Of a stretch of DNA of 18,292 nt, positions 1 through 9,446 are shown piece after piece; within the stretch, counting starts at the first letter, position 1; every line of letters starts with the position of its first letter. A model generated the notes under the pieces. That model did not search any database. It was not told where the DNA came from and worked only from the letters and a program-made list of their open reading frames with translations. Origin of the DNA: CAYOPZ01 sp964406005 (lineage in GTDB: Bacteria; Bacteroidota; Bacteroidia; Bacteroidales; SM23-62); assembly GCA_964406005.1 (NCBI GenBank), contig CAYOPZ010000051.1, forward strand, positions 1-18,292. Direction: 5' to 3'. The position numbers and the translations under genes are program-made.

Positions 1-45
1 TATTACCGAGACCACATATGTCAAATGAAAATTCATGGCATTTTT

Positions 46-77
46 TTTGTAAGTATTCTTATAAGTACGTATATTTG
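46..77 (+). promoter_or_regulatory. Bacteroidota-type promoter of the yefM-yoeB pair, with possible autoregulatory operator
   Basis: A -33 box TTTG (46-49) and a -7 box TATATTTG (70-77) are separated by exactly 20 bases, matching the Bacteroidota consensus TTTG-N19-21-TAnnTTTG. Transcription would start near 84, leaving a leader of about 16 bases with no visible Shine-Dalgarno sequence, which is usual in this phylum. Two GTAC tetramers (65-68 and 77-80) straddle the -7 box. E. coli YefM-YoeB represses its operon through TGTACA-type sites, so these could be half-sites for autorepression; that part is inference. Confidence 0.7.
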
Positions 78-99
78 TACCTAATAAAACACTTAAATT

Positions 100-354
100 A
101 TGATTGCAGCAAACTATACTGAGTTTAGAACTGCTCTTAAGGATTATCTTGATAGTGTCGAAAATGATAATGAAACACTCATTATTAAGAGAAAATCAGG
201 AAAAGGAGCTGTTATGATTTCCATCGAAGAATATAATTCGATTATGGAAACTCTTCATTTGTTAAGTTCAAAGAATAATGCCAAAAGGTTATTTGAATCC
301 ATTGATCAAATGAGAACTGGAAATACTATGGAGAAAGATCTGATCGAAGGATGA
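100..354 (+). CDS. yefM: YefM-like antitoxin (Phd/YefM family)
   Basis: An 84 aa protein with the layout of YefM antitoxins. The N-terminal part (residues 5-50: NYTEFRTALKDYLDSV, then ETLIIKRKSGKGAVMISIEEY) is the Phd/YefM DNA-binding and dimerisation fold. The C-terminal part (about 55-84) is the charged, flexible tail that normally wraps and blocks the toxin. The start at 100 lies 16 bases past the predicted transcription start and gives the usual family length. The stop overlaps the next gene's start in an ATGA arrangement (351-354), so toxin and antitoxin are probably translationally coupled. By analogy with E. coli, YefM would bind YoeB, neutralise it and repress the shared promoter. The gene is clearly more AT-rich than the genes at the right end of the window. 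Confidence 0.93.
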   Translation: MIAANYTEFRTALKDYLDSVENDNETLIIKRKSGKGAVMISIEEYNSIMETLHLLSSKNNAKRLFESIDQMRTGNTMEKDLIEG

Positions 355-617
355 AGAGAATTATCTTTTCGAAAAATGCCTGGGATGATTATGTTTCATG
401 GCATGACGAGAATAAAAAAATCTTAAGGAAAATTAATTTCCTGATAAAAGATATTCAATCCTCCCCTTTCGAAGGTATTGGAAAACCAGAACCATTAAAA
501 TATGATCTGGCAGGATTATGGTCCAGGAGAATTGATCGGGAGCATAGGCTTGTATATAGTGTTGATAAGGAAGATATTTACATTTATAGCTGTAGATATC
601 ATTATGATAACAAGTGA
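351..617 (+). CDS. yoeB: YoeB-like mRNA interferase toxin
   Basis: An 88 aa protein, close to the 84 aa of E. coli YoeB and alignable along its whole length. YoeB is a RelE-superfamily toxin that acts at the ribosome and cleaves mRNA during translation. Recognisable blocks are KPEPLK (45-50), LWSRRI (56-61), EHRLVY (64-69) and the terminal CRYHY (81-85). The residues equivalent to the E. coli catalytic set (E46, R65, H83, Y84) are present at E47, R66, H84 and Y85, so the toxin looks intact; three residues (DNK) follow the usual terminal Tyr. It overlaps the antitoxin by four bases. It converges on the Tc toxin gene with only 38 bases between the two stops, and I see no terminator hairpin there. 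Confidence 0.95.
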   Translation: MKRIIFSKNAWDDYVSWHDENKKILRKINFLIKDIQSSPFEGIGKPEPLKYDLAGLWSRRIDREHRLVYSVDKEDIYIYSCRYHYDNK

Positions 618-655
618 CATACGCAGTCTTGATTGTGTTTGTTTCAGCAGACCGT

Positions 656-1597
656 TCATTTTAGCCGCAATGGTCCATTCTTATCGCACCACAATAAGCC
701 GTTGGGCAGTACCGGTCCATCTTGAACATAATACCTGCCTGTCTGTGAAGTAAATTTCTTGTATCCCGCATCGAGCCGTTCTTGTCTGGTTTCTATGCAA
801 AACCAGTTCCTGAATGAATTTAATTTTCTGCTTTGCAGCAATGAAATCTGAGACCTCCAGAGCCTGAGATGCGTAATCTGTGCTTTTTTGTGAACCCTGG
901 TACCAGGTGAGATCGCAGCCCTGCGGCCATTCACCTCATCATTGAAGACAAGTAATTCATTCGGCTTTACCCAGTTATCAACGGCGAATAGTTTAGTGAT
1001 CGCAGAGCTGTATGATCCATTGCTTTGCTCAAAAGTAATTTCATACCCCACCCCTACCGGAAAATGGTCTGTTAATCCTTCGTTAATGGTCTTGTTATTT
1101 TTATAACTTTCATGCAGGTAGCCGGGGATTTGGATTCCGAATAATACGGGTTTACCACTCAAGATAGTTTCGGCAAACACACCAAATACTTCCTTTTGAT
1201 AGACTTCATCTACCTCTAAACCTGATTCACCGTTGAGTCTGAATTCTTCCACCTGCAAAGGGAAAAGTTCAGGCAAGTAAGTGATCATCCTGTACCTGCC
1301 CCGGGCCCTTTTATCTCTGACTCCATTGGATTTGCACAGATCACGATTGTTGCGGCAATAGTTATTTATCCCGGCCGAATCGATTACAAAGCAACTATTT
1401 GGCTCAGATTGTTTCGCTTTTATTCCATCGCGTATTGATTGGATGTCATCCAACATAACCCGCACTGTATTTTCGTTTACAACCCGGACTGTAACCCCCG
1501 GCAGGTCTCTTGTAAGGTCGGCAGCCAAATTATGCAGGATCTGATTCAGATTGGCAGAATTTCCATTTGCCTCATTCTCTGCAGGCTGCCCCTGAAA
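656..1597 (-). other. Hypervariable C-terminal cargo domain of the TcB-TcC fusion, papain/C39-like cysteine protease candidate
   Basis: Residues 2185-2497 follow the Rhs core motif. By analogy with TcC/Rhs proteins, cleavage would fall after Phe2185, releasing about 312 residues. Visible are Gln2247 six residues before Cys2253 (QSEPNSC), the same spacing as papain Q19-C25. A GKPVLFGI segment (about 2332-2339) comes next, then DHFPVGVGYE with His2362, then LFAVDNW with Asp2391/Asn2392. The order Q-C, GkPV, H-x-vGY, v-D matches the layout of C39/papain-like peptidases. About 105 residues follow with no recognised motif but with two further Cys (2451, 2488). I saw no ADP-ribosyltransferase, deaminase or nuclease motif. 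Fold assignment is by motif reading only. Confidence 0.55.
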
Positions 1598-4500
1598 TCC
1601 ATTCAGGTCACGCATATTTACGGGACTGCCTCGAACAAACATATAAACATTCAGACCGTCAAGATGGCCAGCCGGATCCGCACTCAACCACCTTGCCAGC
1701 CAGGGGACGTAGTATCGGGCTCCATAGTAATAAAACCCGGTTTCATCATCCCTTTCTTTTCCGCAATAGCGATAACGTTTCTCTTTGGTCTCAGTTAAAT
1801 TTCGCCCGGCAATATAGGCAGTACCCCCGTAGGGATAGTACTCTTCATAAGATATAACCTTTGCGTTTGGAGATCCGTCCACCTCTAAAACCGAGGAGCC
1901 CAGGTGGTTACTGAGTTGAAATCTGGTTCTTGAGTTTTGCACCTGGCCTGTTGCCGTATTTATCTCCTGTTCAATCAGCGCTATTCGTTCCTTATCATCC
2001 ATCAGATGAATTGTATGCCGCTCGAATTGTACACCGGAGTTATTGCTTCGTGTAAAGATCTCATATCCGCCGAGATACAGTCTTTCCTCAATATGAGTTC
2101 CATTATTTTTAACAATGTATTTTCTTACACGCTGACCGGCTGCATCATACTGGTAAAATACTTTGTTCGGATTTGTTCCCGCATTTAACTGAACCTTGGT
2201 CAATTGATTTTTAAAATTCCAGATAAGCTCAGGCAGATGAACCACTTTCAGGATGTTGCCATTATTATCATACGGGTACACAAAACTGCTTTCACCCGGG
2301 CACCCGGCCTTGCTTGAATGCAATCTGTTATTAACAGGTATTTGCTGGTCTTCCGGTAATGTATAATCGTTAACCTGATATTGTTGATTCCTCTTCCAGG
2401 TTCCACCTGGATTCTGGTGTTCAATGACCCGGATATTACCGGATTTGTCGTAAGTGTACTTTTCAAGGTACGTTTGAATTGCCTGGCCGTTGCTAACCGG
2501 CTGAGGATAACCTATGAACTCGGTATGTTTTTGACCGGTGGTTTGATAATGGCAATTCGTAATGGACTCATGCTCACGCCCGGTCGCCTCAATCAACCTG
2601 TAAATTGCATCATAGGTGAAATCACAAACAGGCTGGATGACTTGATTGTTATTGAATATTTTGGGATGTGCATCATCCCGGATTTGATTTACGTTACCGG
2701 CAGGGTCATATGTATAGAACATATCCTGCAGGGTTTTATTGGACATTGTCCCTTTTCTCAGTGTCTTTAAATTGGAAAGCCGGTATGTCTTTGCATCATA
2801 GTGATAAGATGTACTTACACCATTCGAATATTGAACTTCGGTACGTTGTCCCTTTGCATTATACCGGATACCCGTTATGAAATCTGTTACGGTCCCGTTT
2901 CTTTCTATGGACAACGAATCCATCAAGCCTGTTTCATTATATGATAGCCGATGAAACGAACCATCAGGAATTGTATGTTGTATTACGTAGCCAAGTGCAT
3001 TATACCTTGTATTTGTGGAGTATTTATTGCCGGGTTTTTGTAAAAGCAACCCGGCTTTATTCGAGTCAAAGGAATTTCCGGTCAATGGCCATTGCACCTG
3101 ATTCATTGGGTCTTTTAACAATCTCCGGCTGGACTTTAGCAAATTCCCCTCGAAATCGTAATTCTCAAAGGTAACCATGCCGGCTCCATCAAATACTTTC
3201 CACACCTGCCCTTTTAAATGCCATTTCTTCGGATTTGTAATGCCAGGTGGAGATTCTCCGTATATGGTTTTCTCAGCCAGATGATAATCAGCATCGGATT
3301 TTCTTTTAACCCTTGTCTCAACGGGCCTTCTCAACTCATCATAAAGCAGGTTTACCGTATTGCCGTTTGAATCCCATGAATAGACCAATTTTTCACCCCT
3401 TATATCAGGCAAAATAATCCTGATACCTGCATCTTTGCTGTCAATCTTCAACTTTCGGCCGGCCATATCAAACGTATTGATTACCGTTTCTATATTCCGG
3501 GGATCCCGGACAGATAAAAGATTTCCTTCAATATCGAGCTTCATACCGGCTTCGATCCTGGTCCCTGAACCCATGCCTGTGCTCTGCCTGGTCATAAAGG
3601 TTCTGCCTGATGTGTTGAGAAAGGAAACAGTAGGTGTATTGGCATGTTTTTTGGCCTTATTTGCAGAAAGGATTCTTGCCGGGTCCCCGCTGTTCATTGC
3701 CTCTTCATACCAGGTCTTAAATGGTGAGCTTAAGCTCCCGAAGAATTTTTTCGTTAAAGCCTCTGTATCTCCATCACTCTGTGGAGTTAATAGTATTGTG
3801 TCATTGGAGTCCCAACTTTCCTGATACCAGGGATTAAACAGCACTTTCTCGTAGGTGCCGTTGGGATGGAGTGTTGTAATAACCCTCTCAAGCGGATCAT
3901 AGAAAAGTACAGTGCTGACACCATGTTGCTCTATCTTGAAGCCATGGGAATCGGAGAAGAAAGGTTCAAATTTCCTGACTTGATTTCCTTTATTATTGTA
4001 TTCAGCAGAACCAGAGGCAATCCAGCGTAAATCGGTTTTTCCTTCTTCAGGTTCGGCCAAAGTCTTGGTTTGAATTTCTCTTCCAAACCCGTCCGAGTAA
4101 GTAAAATCATGTTGTATCCTGCAGTTATTCCCACCCGGACTTCGAGCGTGGGTTTCCCGTGCCATTGCATATATTGGATTCGGGTTGCCTGTTTCCTGAA
4201 AGGTAAACGGATCGTATAAGAGCCGGGTTGTGGCCCCTTGCAGAATGTTGTGGGGTTTTGAATCGAAGGAACTGTCCAGATTCAAAGGATCTTTCAAATG
4301 TGCCCTGATGGTGGCTGAATCCAGGTCAGGCTTGAAATTTTTCAAGTCATCTCCCACAGGATTCCCATTTTCATCACATCCCCAGATTGCTGTGCCAACC
4401 ATCATGCCCAAAACGTCAAAAACGACTTCAGAATGGTTGTCATTCTGATCTTTCATCCTGAAAGGCTGAATAACCCTGTAATCATTTTCAGCTTCAACAA

Positions 4501-7500
4501 GATTATCAACGGCATCTCTAATGCTCTTGACCAAAATGGCATAATCATCAAACTCTATCCGGGAAGGATTATCAAATGGATCCCTGGATTCTTCGGAGAG
4601 ATAAAACTTATCCTTATTGTATGACTTTCTGCCAGAAGGTATCCACCAATATCCCGGTACATCGGAATCCCCTTTGACATAGCCCGCTTCGGAGAGCTTC
4701 GTGCCGTCAACTCTGCCTGAATATATGGTTGATACCATGCCATCGGTAAAAACAGCCTGATGGTTCTCATAAGATAAGCCCAATGACTCGATCTCCCCCA
4801 GGGGAAGCCTGTGTGCAAGGTTGCCAACGGGATCAATGGATTGTGGATCAGCGTTCTTTCGGAAGTAGTTTCTCGTCCATTTTACCATACGGCTTTTGAT
4901 TCCTGCAGGAGTCGAAGGACTTTCCCAAAAGTATGTTTCAAATTTTGTAAGGTCGGCATGCAGAGGCCTCAGATCTGCAAGGATTGTGTCGAAATCTTCG
5001 CTGTTTAATTTCCTGTTCCCGGGTAATCCTGTTATTTCCAGACTTCTGGTTTGGCAAAGAGTACCTGCAATGTAAAAATCAGACTCATCCTTGTTAATAA
5101 AATCAGACTTAAGATACAGCACTTTCAGTTCACCTTGCTGATCAAACTCAGGTGATCTCCTGGGATATGCAATTGAAACCGTATCGGTTACGTTTCCATA
5201 GTTGTCAATTGCAAGGTTGATTTGATGCCCGATCCTGGGGTCATCCGGATTTCTTTCGTAATGATAATTAATGGCCTCCCTGATTGACCTGTGAAGAACC
5301 GAATGAAGATTTTTCCCTCTTCTCTGAATTTCCTTTATCCTGTAGTTGTTCACCTTCACAACATATGGATGGGAAGCTTTATCAGAGTCGTCAAGTGAAT
5401 ATACTTCCGATCTTAACAGAGCCCCTTTCATGGCATTGTTAATCCCGGGTGCAGCTGAATTGATTGTAACTTCAGGACTGAAATCCAAAGTTGGTCCATC
5501 ATTCGGAAAAGAATTCAGGTCATCTCTGTAAAACTCTTTTTGAAAAGCCTCATTTAAGTCAGTGTATCCGGAAGGGTGGCCTGCTGATCCAATTTCTCTG
5601 TTGCCAAAGCATGCGCCTGTATGAAACCAGGACCTGGTCATAACCGTAGGAACATGATATTCCGTACGCAAATTGTCAAATTGATCGTATTCACCATACA
5701 ATTCCCGGGTGGTTGAGGTCGGCAGAAATTCCGAATCATATTGGTCAACTCGTCCAAAACCCCTGAATTCTCTTTCCCTCCCGTCATAATAGCCATGATG
5801 ATATTTATAACTCGTGACAAACCTGGTTTTATTCAGGTGATCAACAATTTCTGTTTTTTCAACAACCTGTACAGGAAAAGGCATGTTTGTCAACCAGGGG
5901 TTTCCGGAATTTTTATCCTCTAAATAGAATTTTGTGGACGGTGCGTAATGGACCCGGGTACAAACTCCAAGGTTATTGTCCATTTCGATCAATAAATATG
6001 GCTTTTTCCTGCCACAGAAATCCAGCACCTTGTAGTTGCCTTTATGCTGAAATCCCGCATCGTAGGACCATAACAGGCAGGAAGTCCCGGATCCATAGAT
6101 ATCAGATACCTGAATTGAAGTCGGGTTCACGGTGACGGGCGTCCCCAGGATCGAATTTTTCTCACTCCAGGTATTCCCGGATTGGTTAAACCAGAAATGA
6201 ACCTTGTTAAGATCCACATAGATCAGATCGGCGCACCCGGAGCCGTCAATGTCTGAAATCAGTAGCCTGGCCGGATCATACTTCCGATCAAGTTCCGGGG
6301 CATTCTCCATGATGACTCGTTCCCCAAATCTGCCATAGCCCAGGTTAGGCCAATAACAAACATTTCCATCTCTTACCAGTACGATATCACTCAGACCATC
6401 GCCTGTCATATCGGCCAGTCTTACATGGGGATCATCCAGGAAAATATCCGGGAATAATTCCAAATCGTGTATCCTTGTGAATGCCACCGGATCGTCGAAG
6501 CCCCTTTCACCTTTACAAAACAAGCACAGGAACCGATCCTTCAAAGTCACAAGAATATCGGAAAGACCGTTACCGGTTAAATCCACCAAACGGGCATTTT
6601 CACCATAAATGTCATAACTGGGAGCCGATTCGAATTTCTTGAATCTATCCCAGCTTCCATCCTGAGTTGATTCATAAAACCCGGAGATTAACGGATGATC
6701 GATGATCAGATCAGGCAGCCCGTTCCCGTTTACATCCCCGACGGCCACATTCGATTGTTCCAAACTGATTCCGGCCGGGAATGTGGCCTGACTTCGCCTT
6801 TGATCAATTTGCCCTTCCCCCCTGTTTTGCCAGAATTGATATCTTCCCTTTTCAGTTCCCAGTATGTCGGGTAAACCATCCCCATGTATATCCATCAGTG
6901 CAAAACCGGGATCCTTCAGGCTGGAAGGGGGGAAATCCCCTGCCTTTGCATCAACAGGTTGATAATGTTGCTCAGAAGGATTGAATTCTGAATACTTGAA
7001 TGAAACCGGGGGCATGGATTTGGATAAGTACCTCTTATTGTCATCAGGATCCTTACGGTATCCAAAAATCCTCGCCTGTGTAAGCATGGATATTTGAGTA
7101 TTCTTATCATTTGTGTAGGTAAAATTCATTGATTTGACCAGGGGCGCATTCATTAATTCCCCCTCATTAAAATGATGAAGAGTCATTATCCGGTTACATC
7201 GGCGCAAAGTCCTTAACTCAAATCCTGGCCGGTAATTAGAGAAGCAGTCTTTTCTAATGGTCTCATCGGGCAGGGATTTTTGCAAATGGGTTTGAAAATC
7301 AAAACCAACAGGTATCTGGTCAATGTCCGGCAGATCACCGTAATCGAACAATACCTCGAAAAAATAATGCTGAACCCTCCTGGAGGCCGGATCAATGTGA
7401 TCCGTAACCTCCTTTTTGGGACAAATCGCTTTTTTTTGAACATCCAGTTTTTCAGGTGCGTTGCCGTATAATATCCTTCTGATATAAGTCTGACTGTAAT

Positions 7501-8149
7501 GTCTGTTTTGTTCGTAAATCTTGGGAAGACTTTGTATGATGTTGTCCTTTACATACTCATAATAGATGTGGTCCCCCTTTGCACTTAACGTTTCTTCCAA
7601 TAGCCATTCGTAAATCTCACCGGGATTATTTCTTCCCGAAACTCTTGCATTCTCACTTCTGCCATAAACAGAAGTGATGTTATCCGGGGAAGTCACCCTC
7701 CAATGGATAACTCCTGTGGTTTTATCCGTCCACCTCTGTATCCTGGAAAACAAACCTTCAATTCTGGGTCGATAACATTGAATCTTATAATTACCAATAT
7801 CCGGTTCAGTTAAAATTTCACCATTAATATCAAGACAGGGGACCAGTTCTTCTGCGCCGGACAGAAAAAAAACGTCCTGTTCATTGTATTTTGGTAATCC
7901 TTTTTCGGTTTTGCGGGTTATTCCCGGAATGGATAATTGCCAGCCAAGTCCAAAGGGACCGTTGCCATGCCCGGAACTGTATGTGAGCTCCAGTTTGGGC
8001 TCGAAATCATTCCTGTTGGTTGGCAAAATGGCAATGGGCAGGCTAAAAGTACCTGCACCTGTGAACAGATCGGATTGAAAAGTTTCTCCGATGCTTTTTA
8101 TTGCTCCGCCTCCCTTGGGCAGACTGATGGCAGAAGTACCTGAGCTCAT
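656..8149 (-). CDS. TcB-TcC fusion protein: Tc toxin cocoon with Rhs repeats and C-terminal toxic cargo
   Basis: A 2497 aa protein, about the summed length of separate TcB (~1480) and TcC (~960). Domains in order: SpvB/TcdB N-terminal domain (about 9-300; LPKGGGAIKSIGETF, GPFGLGWQLSIPGI); six FG-GAP/VCBS-like repeats (about 415-695, e.g. DVNGNGLPDL at 472), matching the TcB beta-propeller that docks on TcA; TcdB middle domains (about 720-1030; GREREFRGFGRV); Rhs/YD repeats (about 1450-2125); and an Rhs core (2126-2184; YRYCGKERDDETG, RWLSADPAG, LDGLNVY, RDLNGF). In known TcC proteins the core is an aspartyl autoprotease that releases the hypervariable C-terminus; candidate Asps here are 2158, 2164 and 2181. 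The cocoon would hold the cargo and pass it to the TcA channel. The start gives the typical SpvB beginning. It lies 10 bases after the TcA stop, so the two genes form one operon. The family is certain; the cargo activity is inferred. Confidence 0.93.
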   Translation of the reverse strand: MSSGTSAISLPKGGGAIKSIGETFQSDLFTGAGTFSLPIAILPTNRNDFEPKLELTYSSGHGNGPFGLGWQLSIPGITRKTEKGLPKYNEQDVFFLSGAEELVPCLDINGEILTEPDIGNYKIQCYRPRIEGLFSRIQRWTDKTTGVIHWRVTSPDNITSVYGRSENARVSGRNNPGEIYEWLLEETLSAKGDHIYYEYVKDNIIQSLPKIYEQNRHYSQTYIRRILYGNAPEKLDVQKKAICPKKEVTDHIDPASRRVQHYFFEVLFDYGDLPDIDQIPVGFDFQTHLQKSLPDETIRKDCFSNYRPGFELRTLRRCNRIMTLHHFNEGELMNAPLVKSMNFTYTNDKNTQISMLTQARIFGYRKDPDDNKRYLSKSMPPVSFKYSEFNPSEQHYQPVDAKAGDFPPSSLKDPGFALMDIHGDGLPDILGTEKGRYQFWQNRGEGQIDQRRSQATFPAGISLEQSNVAVGDVNGNGLPDLIIDHPLISGFYESTQDGSWDRFKKFESAPSYDIYGENARLVDLTGNGLSDILVTLKDRFLCLFCKGERGFDDPVAFTRIHDLELFPDIFLDDPHVRLADMTGDGLSDIVLVRDGNVCYWPNLGYGRFGERVIMENAPELDRKYDPARLLISDIDGSGCADLIYVDLNKVHFWFNQSGNTWSEKNSILGTPVTVNPTSIQVSDIYGSGTSCLLWSYDAGFQHKGNYKVLDFCGRKKPYLLIEMDNNLGVCTRVHYAPSTKFYLEDKNSGNPWLTNMPFPVQVVEKTEIVDHLNKTRFVTSYKYHHGYYDGREREFRGFGRVDQYDSEFLPTSTTRELYGEYDQFDNLRTEYHVPTVMTRSWFHTGACFGNREIGSAGHPSGYTDLNEAFQKEFYRDDLNSFPNDGPTLDFSPEVTINSAAPGINNAMKGALLRSEVYSLDDSDKASHPYVVKVNNYRIKEIQRRGKNLHSVLHRSIREAINYHYERNPDDPRIGHQINLAIDNYGNVTDTVSIAYPRRSPEFDQQGELKVLYLKSDFINKDESDFYIAGTLCQTRSLEITGLPGNRKLNSEDFDTILADLRPLHADLTKFETYFWESPSTPAGIKSRMVKWTRNYFRKNADPQSIDPVGNLAHRLPLGEIESLGLSYENHQAVFTDGMVSTIYSGRVDGTKLSEAGYVKGDSDVPGYWWIPSGRKSYNKDKFYLSEESRDPFDNPSRIEFDDYAILVKSIRDAVDNLVEAENDYRVIQPFRMKDQNDNHSEVVFDVLGMMVGTAIWGCDENGNPVGDDLKNFKPDLDSATIRAHLKDPLNLDSSFDSKPHNILQGATTRLLYDPFTFQETGNPNPIYAMARETHARSPGGNNCRIQHDFTYSDGFGREIQTKTLAEPEEGKTDLRWIASGSAEYNNKGNQVRKFEPFFSDSHGFKIEQHGVSTVLFYDPLERVITTLHPNGTYEKVLFNPWYQESWDSNDTILLTPQSDGDTEALTKKFFGSLSSPFKTWYEEAMNSGDPARILSANKAKKHANTPTVSFLNTSGRTFMTRQSTGMGSGTRIEAGMKLDIEGNLLSVRDPRNIETVINTFDMAGRKLKIDSKDAGIRIILPDIRGEKLVYSWDSNGNTVNLLYDELRRPVETRVKRKSDADYHLAEKTIYGESPPGITNPKKWHLKGQVWKVFDGAGMVTFENYDFEGNLLKSSRRLLKDPMNQVQWPLTGNSFDSNKAGLLLQKPGNKYSTNTRYNALGYVIQHTIPDGSFHRLSYNETGLMDSLSIERNGTVTDFITGIRYNAKGQRTEVQYSNGVSTSYHYDAKTYRLSNLKTLRKGTMSNKTLQDMFYTYDPAGNVNQIRDDAHPKIFNNNQVIQPVCDFTYDAIYRLIEATGREHESITNCHYQTTGQKHTEFIGYPQPVSNGQAIQTYLEKYTYDKSGNIRVIEHQNPGGTWKRNQQYQVNDYTLPEDQQIPVNNRLHSSKAGCPGESSFVYPYDNNGNILKVVHLPELIWNFKNQLTKVQLNAGTNPNKVFYQYDAAGQRVRKYIVKNNGTHIEERLYLGGYEIFTRSNNSGVQFERHTIHLMDDKERIALIEQEINTATGQVQNSRTRFQLSNHLGSSVLEVDGSPNAKVISYEEYYPYGGTAYIAGRNLTETKEKRYRYCGKERDDETGFYYYGARYYVPWLARWLSADPAGHLDGLNVYMFVRGSPVNMRDLNGFQGQPAENEANGNSANLNQILHNLAADLTRDLPGVTVRVVNENTVRVMLDDIQSIRDGIKAKQSEPNSCFVIDSAGINNYCRNNRDLCKSNGVRDKRARGRYRMITYLPELFPLQVEEFRLNGESGLEVDEVYQKEVFGVFAETILSGKPVLFGIQIPGYLHESYKNNKTINEGLTDHFPVGVGYEITFEQSNGSYSSAITKLFAVDNWVKPNELLVFNDEVNGRRAAISPGTRVHKKAQITHLRLWRSQISLLQSRKLNSFRNWFCIETRQERLDAGYKKFTSQTGRYYVQDGPVLPNGLLWCDKNGPLRLK

Positions 8150-8159
8150 TATGAATAAT

Positions 8160-9446
8160 TCATTTTACTTCAAAACTGTAGTTAAGGATAAAAAACAGAT
8201 CGTCTATACCTGACAGATCCATTGCCAGGTTTTTATCCTCTTTCAGTACAAAGCCCGGAGCAGAAGCGGATGTCTGCAGTCCGGTCCAATGGGAAGCTTT
8301 TTTTCCATCACAGGTGTCTGCAAACAACTCCCGGATTTCACTGCCAGAATTGTCAATTCGTTTTACCAGGATATCGTCAATCTTCAGGCTCGTTTTGCCT
8401 TTGATCTGAAATTCAATTCCTCCATTGCCGGTTTGTGGATCAAGAGCCACAACTCCTTCCCAGACTACAGTTCCGTCGATGGTTAACCGGACAAAGCGCT
8501 CATTGGCATTACCGGTCAGTATTGACAAACAGTCAACCAGGTACCACTCATTTGTATTGATATACCAGTTGATGGGATTAGGCCAGGCCGGGGTTGAAGA
8601 TGCCTGGCTCAAGGTGGAACCATTGAACGATCCTATTTCAATTCCTTTGTCAATATTGGGTTTTATCTGAACATAAATACCAATTGAATCATATGAATTC
8701 AGCATACAAATGAAAGTACCCTCATCAATCCAAACCTTAAACTGGGTATGATAATTATCCCATATCTCCCTTTCATTACTGTTAATATTCAAGGATAATC
8801 TTCGATCTCCTGTATTCTGTATGCCCGTCAGTATATCCGTATCTGTAACGGAATTGACAGTTTCGCCACGGGTGTTGAGTGTTTCACCGGCCATATTCTT
8901 CGAAATGAACGGCTCGGACAAATTCTCCGGGAATACTTTTATGGTCCATTCCCTTTCTACGGCTTTGTTTTTCTGAATCAACCGATTGAGCCCCCTGGCA
9001 GGATCGCCCCCGGAAGCCAATGCCAGGTTGGTCGAATCAACGTACCCACGCGCAGGAATAAAAGCTCCGGAACCGGGAGGATATTCAATCTGATTCTGAA
9101 AATCAGTACTCACATTTCCAAAGGTTTTGTTTGTGACATCAAGCAATCCCGAGGATAATTTAAAAACCGGACTGCTGCCTGCCAATGAGGTGGATTTTGC
9201 GTAAAGCGTTACTTCGTCGATGGATTGAGATCCTTCATTTGGACCAAAGTCTTCGGATCGGGTATTGAATGTTACAATGCGTAAATCTCTGAAACCTGAA
9301 GGTTGTGCAGGATTCTGGAAACTGTAAAACTGGTCCACCAATTCACCACTCGCAAAAGCAAAAACCCTGGTACGTGCCAATCTTTCCGGGAGTCGAATAT
9401 AGTTACCGGTAGTATCCTTCTCTTCCTGAACAGCCCTGTAACGATC
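8160..9446 (-). other. C-terminal extension of the TcA-like protein with a concanavalin A/LamG-like beta-sandwich
   Basis: The usual end of the TcA TcB-binding domain (LPFEGSG at 1518, then a hydrophobic strand ending YYEAKYS at 1559) is followed by 428 more residues. Residues about 1600-1650 look like one beta-strand segment. Residues about 1765-1925 resemble a LamG/ConA-like lectin fold: FKVWIDEGTF, WYINTNEWYLVDC, VRLTIDGTVVWEG, then KIDDILVKRI. The final 20 residues (DLSGIDDLFFILNYSF) echo the strand at 1545-1559, so the TcB-binding domain may be interrupted by an insertion rather than simply extended. A role in binding glycans or surfaces is inferred. Confidence 0.5.

Noticed and set aside
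100..617. YefM as an immunity protein for the Tc cargo
   Set aside because: YefM and YoeB match each other, are coupled and have their own promoter; Tc toxins act on eukaryotic targets and do not normally carry immunity genes.
502..753. 83-codon + strand frame overlapping the YoeB gene and the end of the Tc gene
   Set aside because: It is a shifted-frame shadow of yoeB that runs on through the opposite-strand cargo region.
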